Source: Candidatus Gorgonimonas leptogorgiae
GTDB lineage: Bacteria > Pseudomonadota > Gammaproteobacteria > Pseudomonadales > Endozoicomonadaceae
DNA length: 8,028 nt
Assembly: GCA_929200515.1 (NCBI GenBank)
Contig: CAKNAD010000135.1
Span: 1-8,028 of the forward strand
Direction of reading: 5' to 3'
Shown: one piece after another, positions 1-6,722 of the stretch
Layout of the letters: every line of letters begins with the position of its first letter
Numbering within the stretch: position 1 is the stretch's first letter
Translations under genes and position numbers: made by a program
Notes under the pieces: model-generated
Databases searched by the model: none
What the model was told of the DNA's origin: nothing
What the model saw: the letters and a program-made list of their open reading frames with translations, nothing else

Positions 1-2125
1 CAATAATAAAACTATCTTTTACTAAATCTAAAAACTTACAATCATTTATATTTTTGATTTTTGTTAGAGCAAGCACTAATGTATCCAACATAATACTGTT
101 TACTTCAAACTGTTGCTTTTCAGGCAATTTCACTGTTAATATATTATGAATATTTATAAAAAACGCATAGATAAAAATAATCTCATCTTTTCTGATTAAA
201 TTATCATACTGGTCGAAGTCTATATGCAAAAAAAATTTACTTAAAGCCAGCACAAAAGCACTTTTTTCGTCTTGATCCAAATAATCTTCAAAATACTTTT
301 GATCAATTATACTATAATTACTTTCTGTACCAAACAATTTACTAAAGACTGAAAATGGTAAATTTATCTTGCTATCAACTAAATTCATTATTTGTGCCAT
401 CTGCAAAATTGATTTGCCGTCAAGATTATCCAATAAATAAGTAAGAACATCATTATTTATTGCTATATTGAATCTATTTAGTTCATCTATGGTAATGACA
501 TCATATTCAAGTAATAAGCTTGATATCTGCATATTATTTTTACCAAGAAGATAGCTACCTGATATTTCTTCATATTTTTTAATATGTTTATTTGATAATA
601 TAGGCACACGATTATTTAAATTAACCTCAAAATACTCGTTTTCAACAAAGAATCTAGCATAATCTACCATATAAAGAGAATCACGTAGCAGAACAGTTAA
701 AATACCACCTTGGTTAATTAATTGATTAAAAGAATAATTGTCAGTATGCCCTGTATTTAATAGTTGATCTTTTCTTTTCATCATTCCTAAAAAGTCAAAA
801 AAAGTTTTTATTTTTATTTCAGGTTGATAACTTAGCCTTGTTGCTCCCTGCAATGCAATACTTGTAATCAGCATATCCATTTTATCTTCCATATCAGCAG
901 ATAAAAAATTTATAATTTCTTGGTTTTTTATAGTTACAGAAAAATAATCGCCTAATTTTAATTCATAGTTGCCATTTTCTAGCTGCCTTTCTTCAAAACA
1001 ATTTTGTAAACTTGGAGCTAAATAAAATAACCTAATATATTTATCAAATATTTCTGTATCGCTAAATTTATCTGCATATAGCTTTGCTTGTTGTAAATCA
1101 ATTAATAATTGTTTAGCTGGCTCCTCTAAAGTATTATAAAATTCGCTATTTTCTTCAACATCACCACCTTCTTCAATACTGCTAGTCTCCATAATGCCGC
1201 TATCTTCTTCAGCATCAATACTTTCTTCAGTAGCACTATTTTCTTCAACATAGACATTTTCTGCAGTATCACTATTAGCTCTATTTATTGTATCTTGTGG
1301 TAGTATGCGGCCTACATCAATGTGGCTACTACTAACAATATTGTGTCCTTCTGTTTCACTAACACTACGCTCACATATTGTTTGATAACTTTTTATATAT
1401 TGCTTAATATCTGACACATAAACATCATTAGGTATGCTATCATAAGAGGTATTTGCTTGGTTTATCGCTAAATTTGTTTGCGTGCTATCGGTTTCTTTTG
1501 GAAAGTTGACATATAATTGAAAATTTATAGAGCTATCTAGAGCTTGAAATAAATTCAGTTGATTATGGGCTTCAGTATAAAGTAATTTAATAAATTCATC
1601 GTAAGGTAATTGATTATCTAGCGGTATAGGGTATGTGCTATTTCCTGGAATATTTATAACAATTCCGAAATTTTCTTTGTTGTTTGGCTTAGCAAGTTCA
1701 TAAGACCTTTCAAAAACATTAGCAATCATCTGTTTTACTTGATCACTATCCATTGCAAAGTTTTTATATGCACCAGCATCAGGCATTATATTAACATAAT
1801 TTATCCTGTTTTTTGCTAACTCTTGTCTACTAGACCGAATAGATTTGATGTGTTTATTTAATGGGCAAGGTAAATAAAAGCCATTTCCCATATTTGAAGC
1901 ATCTATTACTGGGGATGTTTTAAATCTTAGTTTTAAAGGTGTTATAAAAGAAATAATTGATATAATAACATTTATGATAAGATTATATGCATATCTAACT
2001 TTACTAGGCGCAATATCTTCTATTTTTAACTTATTCTCAACTAAAGTTGCATCGTTTGTAATAAGTATATCCCCATTAACTACTTCGCTTCTAATTTTAT
2101 TATACTTCCCACTAATATCATCCAT
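1..2125 (-). CDS. Large hypothetical protein with acidic linker, possible effector (3' end missing)
   Basis: I read this frame by hand on the minus strand: it stays open from ATG at 2125-2123 to the left edge, giving 708 codons with no stop, so the C-terminus is outside the window. The start is fixed by an AAGGAG site six bases upstream and an in-frame stop further upstream with no earlier ATG. Residues 49-64 are hydrophobic (NVIISIISFITPL core) and could be a membrane segment or buried strands. Residues 73-208 carry VIDASN, then VNIMPDAG, then GIVINIPGNSTYPIP, whose order recalls a macrodomain (ADP-ribose-binding fold), but the glycine loop is absent; this is only a resemblance. Residues 209-288 are polar, and 289-328 are strongly acidic with VEENS occurring twice. 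Residues 329-708 look mostly helical and I do not recognise them. It is divergent from the deubiquitinase-like gene at 2467. Its size, composition and context suggest a secreted host-interaction protein, which is inference. Existence of the gene is near certain; function is unknown. Confidence 0.88.
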   Translation of the reverse strand, partial: MDDISGKYNKIRSEVVNGDILITNDATLVENKLKIEDIAPSKVRYAYNLIINVIISIISFITPLKLRFKTSPVIDASNMGNGFYLPCPLNKHIKSIRSSRQELAKNRINYVNIMPDAGAYKNFAMDSDQVKQMIANVFERSYELAKPNNKENFGIVINIPGNSTYPIPLDNQLPYDEFIKLLYTEAHNQLNLFQALDSSINFQLYVNFPKETDSTQTNLAINQANTSYDSIPNDVYVSDIKQYIKSYQTICERSVSETEGHNIVSSSHIDVGRILPQDTINRANSDTAENVYVEENSATEESIDAEEDSGIMETSSIEEGGDVEENSEFYNTLEEPAKQLLIDLQQAKLYADKFSDTEIFDKYIRLFYLAPSLQNCFEERQLENGNYELKLGDYFSVTIKNQEIINFLSADMEDKMDMLITSIALQGATRLSYQPEIKIKTFFDFLGMMKRKDQLLNTGHTDNYSFNQLINQGGILTVLLRDSLYMVDYARFFVENEYFEVNLNNRVPILSNKHIKKYEEISGSYLLGKNNMQISSLLLEYDVITIDELNRFNIAINNDVLTYLLDNLDGKSILQMAQIMNLVDSKINLPFSVFSKLFGTESNYSIIDQKYFEDYLDQDEKSAFVLALSKFFLHIDFDQYDNLIRKDEIIFIYAFFINIHNILTVKLPEKQQFEVNSIMLDTLVLALTKIKNINDCKFLDLVKDSFII

Positions 2126-2131
2126 AGCATA

Positions 2132-2137
2132 CTCCTT
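2132..2137 (-). promoter_or_regulatory. Ribosome binding site of the minus-strand gene
   Basis: The minus strand reads AAGGAG followed by six bases and then ATG at 2125-2123. Another ATG at 2130-2128 sits one base from the site and is in a different frame, so this site selects the start at 2125. Confidence 0.75.
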
Positions 2138-2301
2138 TATTGCTATTTCTATTGAATTTGTCCGGCTGGCTTAATGCTTCTTATTTTTAAACTATATTGT
2201 TACTTTTTTAGTTTAGCATAATTAAAACAACTATATAAATCTATACACTGCTTGCTTTTAAGTTTTTTGTGTAGTTTACCCATAGTAGCCCATAAAAGCT
2301 A

Positions 2302-2330
2302 TTTACTTTATAAAAATATACAGTTATAAT
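2302..2330 (+). promoter_or_regulatory. Sigma70-like promoter of the deubiquitinase-like gene
   Basis: TTTACT (2302-2307), a 17-base spacer and a perfect TATAAT (2325-2330) form a good vegetative promoter pointing at the 717-codon gene. The predicted transcript would start near 2337, leaving a leader of about 130 bases before the ATG at 2467. The rest of the 341-base divergent region (2126-2466) holds no gene I can support. I did not find a convincing matched -35/-10 pair for the minus-strand gene, although TATA-rich hexamers are present around 2180-2240. Confidence 0.55.
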
Positions 2331-2340
2331 GGGAAATTCT

Positions 2341-2360
2341 TTTAAGTGTGCTTTAATATT
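2341..2360 (+). promoter_or_regulatory. Possible response-regulator site: TTTAA direct repeat with 11-base period
   Basis: TTTAAG at 2341 and TTTAAT at 2352 are direct repeats one helical turn apart (tTTAAGtgT-gc-tTTAATatT). This resembles the tandem PmrA box cTTAATatT-N2-cTTAATatT known upstream of Legionella and Coxiella type IVB effector genes. The second half matches well, the first only partly. It lies downstream of the TATAAT above, so it would act either as a repressor site or with a weaker -10 (TATTGA, 2371-2376). In sequence this AT-rich a chance match is quite possible. Confidence 0.2.
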
Positions 2361-2451
2361 TTTCAGTTTTTATTGAGCTAACATTCATTAATATCTAAAA
2401 ATTCTATTTGTAAATTATGTAATCAAAACCTATTATTAATCTTGATATTAT

Positions 2452-2456
2452 AAGGA
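2452..2456 (+). promoter_or_regulatory. Ribosome binding site of the deubiquitinase-like gene
   Basis: AAGGA lies ten bases before the ATG at 2467. It supports that ATG as the start; no other in-frame ATG with a better site is visible close by. Confidence 0.65.
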
Positions 2457-2466
2457 AATTATTATC

Positions 2467-4620
2467 ATGTCTCATGTATCACCTACTAACTTACAGTGTC
2501 ACAATCTAAACTATTACAATGAAGCTTCAGATGACGTTGATTTAAGTAGATCGCCTACTAATCCCGTTGGTGTAACACTAGGAACAAACAAAATACAATT
2601 GCAATATGGGTCACAAAATAATAAGCCTATCCATGGATTTTCTGTTAAAAAACTCTCGCATATAGACTTGTTTAATACTACTGAAGATGCAGTAAATCCT
2701 AACCAAGAACCACCTAGGCAGTGTCCCCCAACATCAGAAACACATAACAAAGATCTTTATCAATTTGCATATTTTGGGGCTATTAAACAAGCATTACAAT
2801 ATACAAAGAAAAATAGCGCTATAGAGTTAGTTGAATCGATATATAGCAAAAGCAACGGTTTAGATGAGTTTAAGTTTAATATAATAAAATACATTGGCTT
2901 ACATGAAGAAGCACCGGGACAATTAGTTTCGATAGCGAGCAAAGCATATAATAATTTAGCAGCTAATAAACAGGGTTTTATCTCGTTTGGTAGCTACTTT
3001 TTAGCTATACATCTCTTAGTAAAAGAAAAATACCTACCAACAAAAAATGCTATCCATTTAATGCGGACACTTATAAAATCTTCTACCAACCTTAAAGACT
3101 TTTGTAGTCGTCTTAATGATACAACCTCCGGCATCACAAAAGCACAAAAAAAATCTTTAATGGATGTATGCCGAGACTTGTGCAGTAAAAAAATATACAT
3201 CGATATTAATATCGTAAAAGAAAAAATTCAACAAATCTGCAAACATAAATCTTTTGCATTTCATGAAGCCTGTAATAAATTAATAGAGTTTGCCAGAAGA
3301 TCTAATGATGTTAATAATTTCAACATGCTTATAGATGTTTTTTTTAAAGAAACACCACTTGCTGAATATGCAATGATATCAGCTGAAGATTTAGCTAATT
3401 CCCCTGATATTAGCTTTTCTACAATGCATAACTTTACACAGACTTGCTGGTTTAACGCAATCTGTAAATATATACTGCCAACCGTTGAAGACAACAATGA
3501 TATTGTTCAACTGCTAACAGACGCCGTAATAAAATGCGACACTAATACCAATGAAGGCATATATGCTAGATTCCTACTGCAATCACTTCAAGCAATTTTT
3601 ATAGATTTAAAAAACAACACACCAGTTAATATTCAAATTGCTAACTTTTTTAAATCTCTTGCTATGTACAACCACAAAGTTACTGAAGAAGCTGTTAATA
3701 CCACACAAGATAAAGCTATTAAATCTATTTTTAAGCTTATAGATAATGCTTTTAATGAAACAAATCACCTAGATTGTAGTAAGATAATATCACAGGACGC
3801 GGAAGAGTTTTACGGTTTTTTATCTGACTTAATCGGAATAAACAGCGCCTCCAATACCATCTTTGCTGAAAACACAACAGAATATCGGATCAGCTCTATA
3901 GATTTACTACTACATGGTATTATACTAGATCAAGATTTAACTTTTTCAGTAACAAGAGAGCATAAAGATGAGATTACTATATATCAAACTACAGACGATA
4001 CACCCACACAAGAGTTAATACCCATTAACAGATTTAATGATATTCTCAGTAGAGCAAAAGGTATACCAGAAGATGTTTTAGAGGATATAACACAGCAACT
4101 TTCATTTTGTAAAAATCAACCACAATCAATAGAAGCAGAAGTTAAACCAACAGAAAAATTTTTTGCTAATATCGATCAGTTTAACCAATCTGTAGTTCGT
4201 ACTTCTTTCTATAAATGGGAAAACAACCAGCAAACTATTGACACCGATAAAATAACAGCTGTAATTAATAGGTTTTTTCCAGATTTTATAATGCCAATAA
4301 CCGATGAACAAACTAAAGAATTATATGATGTAAAGTTCAAACCGACTTCAATACTAATGCGTAGAGGTAATCATGCTGCCGGGCACTTTTTTGCAATCAG
4401 CGTAAGAAGTAGCGATAACAAGCTATTTATACACAATGACAGTATAAATTGGGCACTAGAAGATGCTCTAATTAAAAATAGTGATAATAACTTAGAAGGG
4501 CAAGCGGTTACTGATTTTAAGAGCTTTAGTCCTAAAGATCAATTACTTGCTTATATAAAACAAGAAGCTGTGTACCCGATAAATATAAGGTTTGCCGTAG
4601 CTAGTAAAGACAAAAAATAG
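2467..4620 (+). CDS. Ubiquitin-specific protease-like (peptidase C19) protein, candidate secreted deubiquitinase
   Basis: The 717-residue product has three boxes typical of USP deubiquitinases, papain-fold cysteine proteases that remove ubiquitin from proteins. The Cys box is NFTQTCWFN: Cys327 is the predicted nucleophile, Asn322 is at the C-5 oxyanion position and Asn330 at C+3; the usual glycine at C-3 is Thr324. The QDxxEF box is QDAEEFYGFL at 443-452. The His box is GHFFAISVR with His640, followed by HNDS, placing Asn657 17 and Asp658 18 residues after the histidine, the spacing seen in human USP2. The segment before it (YDVKFKPTSILMRRG) matches the strands that precede the USP histidine. 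No CxxC zinc-finger pairs are visible between boxes, and that region (about 470-600) is divergent. Residues 1-310 are a polar leader plus helical sequence I do not recognise. There is no classical signal peptide or membrane segment, so type IV or similar export would be needed to reach host targets (inference). It is probably monocistronic, divergent from the 1-2125 gene. Confidence 0.85.
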   Translation: MSHVSPTNLQCHNLNYYNEASDDVDLSRSPTNPVGVTLGTNKIQLQYGSQNNKPIHGFSVKKLSHIDLFNTTEDAVNPNQEPPRQCPPTSETHNKDLYQFAYFGAIKQALQYTKKNSAIELVESIYSKSNGLDEFKFNIIKYIGLHEEAPGQLVSIASKAYNNLAANKQGFISFGSYFLAIHLLVKEKYLPTKNAIHLMRTLIKSSTNLKDFCSRLNDTTSGITKAQKKSLMDVCRDLCSKKIYIDINIVKEKIQQICKHKSFAFHEACNKLIEFARRSNDVNNFNMLIDVFFKETPLAEYAMISAEDLANSPDISFSTMHNFTQTCWFNAICKYILPTVEDNNDIVQLLTDAVIKCDTNTNEGIYARFLLQSLQAIFIDLKNNTPVNIQIANFFKSLAMYNHKVTEEAVNTTQDKAIKSIFKLIDNAFNETNHLDCSKIISQDAEEFYGFLSDLIGINSASNTIFAENTTEYRISSIDLLLHGIILDQDLTFSVTREHKDEITIYQTTDDTPTQELIPINRFNDILSRAKGIPEDVLEDITQQLSFCKNQPQSIEAEVKPTEKFFANIDQFNQSVVRTSFYKWENNQQTIDTDKITAVINRFFPDFIMPITDEQTKELYDVKFKPTSILMRRGNHAAGHFFAISVRSSDNKLFIHNDSINWALEDALIKNSDNNLEGQAVTDFKSFSPKDQLLAYIKQEAVYPINIRFAVASKDKK

Positions 4621-4662
4621 CCATAGGCATTATACAGGTTACACTTGAAACTGCATAGGATG

Positions 4663-4701
4663 AAAGAACAATTTTGCACAAATATTAAAAACTTGTTCTT
4701 T
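4663..4701 (+). terminator. Hairpin downstream of the deubiquitinase-like gene, probable terminator
   Basis: AAAGAACAA (4663-4671) pairs perfectly with TTGTTCTTT (4693-4701), and the next four T-A pairs continue the stem past a two-base bulge, around an 11-base loop. It starts 43 bases after the stop codon. A T-run (CTTTT) occurs only about nine bases later, so it is not a textbook intrinsic terminator. The remaining gap to 4795 shows no gene. Confidence 0.4.
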
Positions 4702-4795
4702 GACTATTGCTTTTAAAAAAAAACCATGTACACTCCCATACATAATAGTAATGTGCTTATTTATTAAGTTTTCTATTGTATGGAATAAAAAAAGC

Positions 4796-4823
4796 TTGCA
4801 ATTGCTATCTATTTATTTATAAT
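4796..4823 (+). promoter_or_regulatory. Promoter of the tRNA-Ile/tRNA-Ala pair
   Basis: TTGCAA (4796-4801), a 16-base spacer and a perfect TATAAT (4818-4823) lie so that transcription would begin near 4830, about 17 bases before the first tRNA. This dedicated promoter supports the pair being its own transcription unit. Confidence 0.65.
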
Positions 4824-4846
4824 AGCTGTTATTGAATTGCTTCGTT

Positions 4847-4923
<77 letters not shown>

Positions 4924-4949
4924 CTAACAACGTAATTTATTTCATGTAT

Positions 4950-5025
4950 GGGGCTATAGCTCAGCTGGGAGAGCGCCTGCTTTGCACGCAGGAGGTCAGC
5001 GGTTCGATCCCGCTTAGCTCCACCA
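4950..5025 (+). tRNA. tRNA-Ala (anticodon UGC)
   Basis: A complete 76-base cloverleaf. The acceptor stem GGGGCTA pairs with TAGCTCC (one G-U), and the anticodon stem CCTGC/GCAGG encloses TTTGCAC with TGC at 4983-4985. The G-T wobble at the third acceptor pair is the G3-U70 identity element of alanine tRNAs. The T-loop GGTTCGATCC and an encoded CCA (5023-5025) are present. It is probably co-transcribed with tRNA-Ile from the promoter at 4796. Confidence 0.97.
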
Positions 5026-5031
5026 TTTTAC

Positions 5032-5046
5032 AAAGCCCAGCTTTTT
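5032..5046 (+). terminator. Weak intrinsic terminator after the tRNA pair
   Basis: AAAGC-CCA-GCTTT followed by further T residues, six bases after the CCA of tRNA-Ala. The stem is only five pairs, but position and T-run fit termination of the tRNA transcript. Sequence from here to 5214 is AT-rich and holds no gene I can see. Confidence 0.35.
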
Positions 5047-5350
5047 ATCATATCTTACTTCTTTATGTAATTATGGATATTATCTATTCCTAGTTAATTA
5101 TATTTTTGACTCCATTTTTAGAAATAAAACACAATCTTAAAAAGCTTGCACGCTAACTAATAGCTATTATTCTTTTCCTTTCTTATTTTACAAAATAAAT
5201 TAATTAAATTAATATATACACATGGCAGTTGGAAATGCGGGGGTTTCAGCAAGTGATTATAAGTTTTTAGCCAAGGCGGTGTTTCGCAGTTAGTGTCGAC
5301 GAAATCAAGAAATACTAACGTAGGATAAAAGCTTAGAAGGCTTGCCCTCT

Positions 5351-5374
5351 GGGGCTATTAAAAAGATTTAATTC
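5351..5374. repeat. Left arm of nested 24-base inverted repeat
   Basis: GGGGCTATTAAAAAG followed by ATTTAATTC is matched at 21 of 24 positions by the reverse complement of 5425-5448. The two arms flank a 50-base loop that itself contains small palindromes (AATGCA-CT-TGCATT at 5393-5406 and GGCA...TGCC at 5409-5422). The right arm abuts the right terminal repeat of the 5215-5482 element. Confidence 0.6.
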
Positions 5375-5424
5375 ATCGTTAAAACACTTTGAAATGCACT
5401 TGCATTCGGGCAGTATTTTGCCTC

Positions 5425-5448
5425 GAATTAAACCATTTTACTAGCCCC
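5425..5448. repeat. Right arm of nested 24-base inverted repeat
   Basis: GAATTAAACC through CTAGCCCC is the partner of 5351-5374. It ends exactly where the right terminal inverted repeat begins (5449), so the element's right half would fold as a hairpin directly next to the terminal stem. Confidence 0.6.
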
Positions 5449-5524
5449 CTGAAACCTAGCATTTTCACCTGCCACGTGTATAGATATTTGTATATCAAAT
5501 TAATCTTTTAATGGAATAATTAGC

Positions 5525-5776
5525 ATGTCTAAAATCACTTTTCAGCCTTCACGGTTACCAAACACTCCACAATCCCAATCTCAGCCTACTAATCAAAATA
5601 ATACTAATACAGGAACTACTGCGGATAATAGATTGGTAAGCACCGCTAATGTAGAACAAAAAATTTTAACCAACACAGGGCAACACTTTGAAAAACCTCT
5701 TGTCTCTGAAGACAAGAAACCATCTGTCGCTAAAGTAATACAAGATTTACAAAAAACTTATTTTACCGTATCGTAA
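5525..5776 (+). CDS. Short Gln/Asn/Thr-rich hypothetical protein, possibly the 5' remnant of a larger gene
   Basis: An 83-codon ORF begins 42 bases after the MITE-like element. The only ribosome-binding candidate is a weak GGAA at 5513-5516, eight bases before the ATG. Residues 14-34 are low-complexity (SQSQPTNQNNTNTGTT) and likely disordered; residues 60-83 (PLVSEDKKPSVAKVIQDLQ) look like the start of a folded helical region that is cut off by a stop. No membrane segment, signal peptide or known motif is visible. A polar disordered N-terminus is also seen in the 717-residue protein upstream. The coding-like but interrupted sequence that follows suggests the ORF is the surviving front of a decayed gene rather than a complete small protein. 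Function is unknown; whether it is expressed is uncertain. Confidence 0.45.
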   Translation: MSKITFQPSRLPNTPQSQSQPTNQNNTNTGTTADNRLVSTANVEQKILTNTGQHFEKPLVSEDKKPSVAKVIQDLQKTYFTVS

Positions 5777-6144
5777 CAAACCCAAAGATCTAAGTGCATA
5801 GGAATGAAATAATTAGACAGATGTTCGTTCTAATTAATAATCTAAAACTACAGAAGGTCAAAATAATTATGTTATACATAAGGATAATCAGAAAAAATAT
5901 TAGAAACCTCAAAAATATTAAGTAAAGCACTAATGGAAGATCAATTCTATAAGATAGCAGAAGGGCTTCACAAAACTGAAGATAATTTCCATATCGCAAC
6001 AACTAACTTACACTTCTATAAAATATTATCTAGCAAAAAACTATGAAATTATTCCGAATATTTAATAAAATTAACCAAATAAATATTATTGAAGTAGCAA
6101 TTAAACCATTACTTGCTAAGGGATCGATAATTTATACAAACTAA
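5777..6144 (+). pseudogene. Degraded coding-like remnant with two overlapping short reading frames
   Basis: Between the 83-codon ORF and rnpB no intact gene is present, but coding-like stretches remain in changing frames. From 5888 one frame reads SEKILETSKILSKALMEDQF and continues to a TGA at 6044-6046; within it an ATG at 5933 would give 37 residues. A second frame starts at ATG 6043, overlapping that stop as ATGA, and gives 33 residues ending at 6144 (MKLFRIFNKINQINIIEVA...). The residue composition is protein-like. I read this as frameshift and stop-codon decay of a gene that may have begun at 5525. A pair of coupled micro-ORFs is possible but less likely, as no ribosome binding site is evident. 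The stretch 6145-6189 shows nothing. Confidence 0.3.
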
Positions 6145-6189
6145 AATTAATTTAAAACTATATATTGATAACTTTTTATAGTATGTGTA

Positions 6190-6218
6190 TTGTATTTTTA
6201 TTAATTTTTCTGTAAACT
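6190..6218 (+). promoter_or_regulatory. Promoter of rnpB
   Basis: TTGTAT (6190-6195), a 17-base spacer and TAAACT (6213-6218) place the transcription start within a few bases of 6224, exactly where the P1 helix of RNase P RNA begins. Confidence 0.6.
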
Positions 6219-6223
6219 CTATC

Positions 6224-6593
<370 letters not shown>

Positions 6594-6634
6594 CAAATTT
6601 TCTACTTAAAAGTCTTTATCCCTCAAAAATAACG

Positions 6635-6655
6635 ATAGCATAGCAGGCTATTTTA
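6635..6655 (+). terminator. Possible weak terminator downstream of rnpB
   Basis: ATAGC (6635-6639) and GCTAT (6647-6651) enclose a seven-base loop and are followed by TTTAT. The stem is short and lies about 40 bases after the mature rnpB end, so it is only a candidate. Confidence 0.28.
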
Positions 6656-6722
6656 TATACCTATGGAAAATTCGTGAATTTATCTATAACCAAATTTTAT
6701 TATTTTACTAAGAGCACAAACA

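Larger units (their letters stand above)
5215..5482. repeat. 268-base MITE-like element with 35-base imperfect terminal inverted repeats
   Basis: The left end (5215-5249, TATACACATGGCAG...GGTTTCAG) and the right end (5449-5482, CTGAAACC...CTGCCACGTGTATA) are inverted copies matching at about 29 of 35 positions with one gap. The interior is visibly richer in G+C than the flanks, contains no long ORF, and carries further inverted repeats. Both termini lie in TATA, compatible with a TA target duplication as made by IS630/Tc1-mariner-type transposases; because TATA is palindromic, that duplication cannot be proven. A MITE mobilised in trans is my preferred reading. A structured non-coding RNA closed by a long terminal helix is the main alternative. 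I do not recognise the family. Confidence 0.6.

Noticed and set aside
505..585. Ankyrin-like repeats in the C-terminal part of the minus-strand protein
   Set aside because: A phrase like NNDVLTYLLDNLDGKSILQMA vaguely recalls ankyrin, but the TPLH and G-x-T/D-A consensus and 33-residue periodicity are missing.
1974..2174. Plus-strand 66-codon reading frame, hydrophobic
   Set aside because: It lies antisense to the start of the long minus-strand gene (1-2125), which has a ribosome binding site and far longer coding continuity.
5215..5482. Integron attC site, tmRNA or 6S RNA
   Set aside because: No GTTRRRY core sites, no tRNA-like end with CCA or tag reading frame, and not the single long bulged hairpin of 6S RNA; it is also longer than typical attC sites.
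5790..6002. Minus-strand 70-codon frame, very hydrophobic (possible membrane peptide)
   Set aside because: No ribosome binding site was evident; the Leu/Ile/Phe richness is what AT-rich antisense sequence gives, and the plus strand here has more protein-like fragments.
6685..6690. TATAAC as a -10 for the transporter gene
   Set aside because: No acceptable -35 hexamer lies 16-18 bases upstream, so I did not call a promoter.
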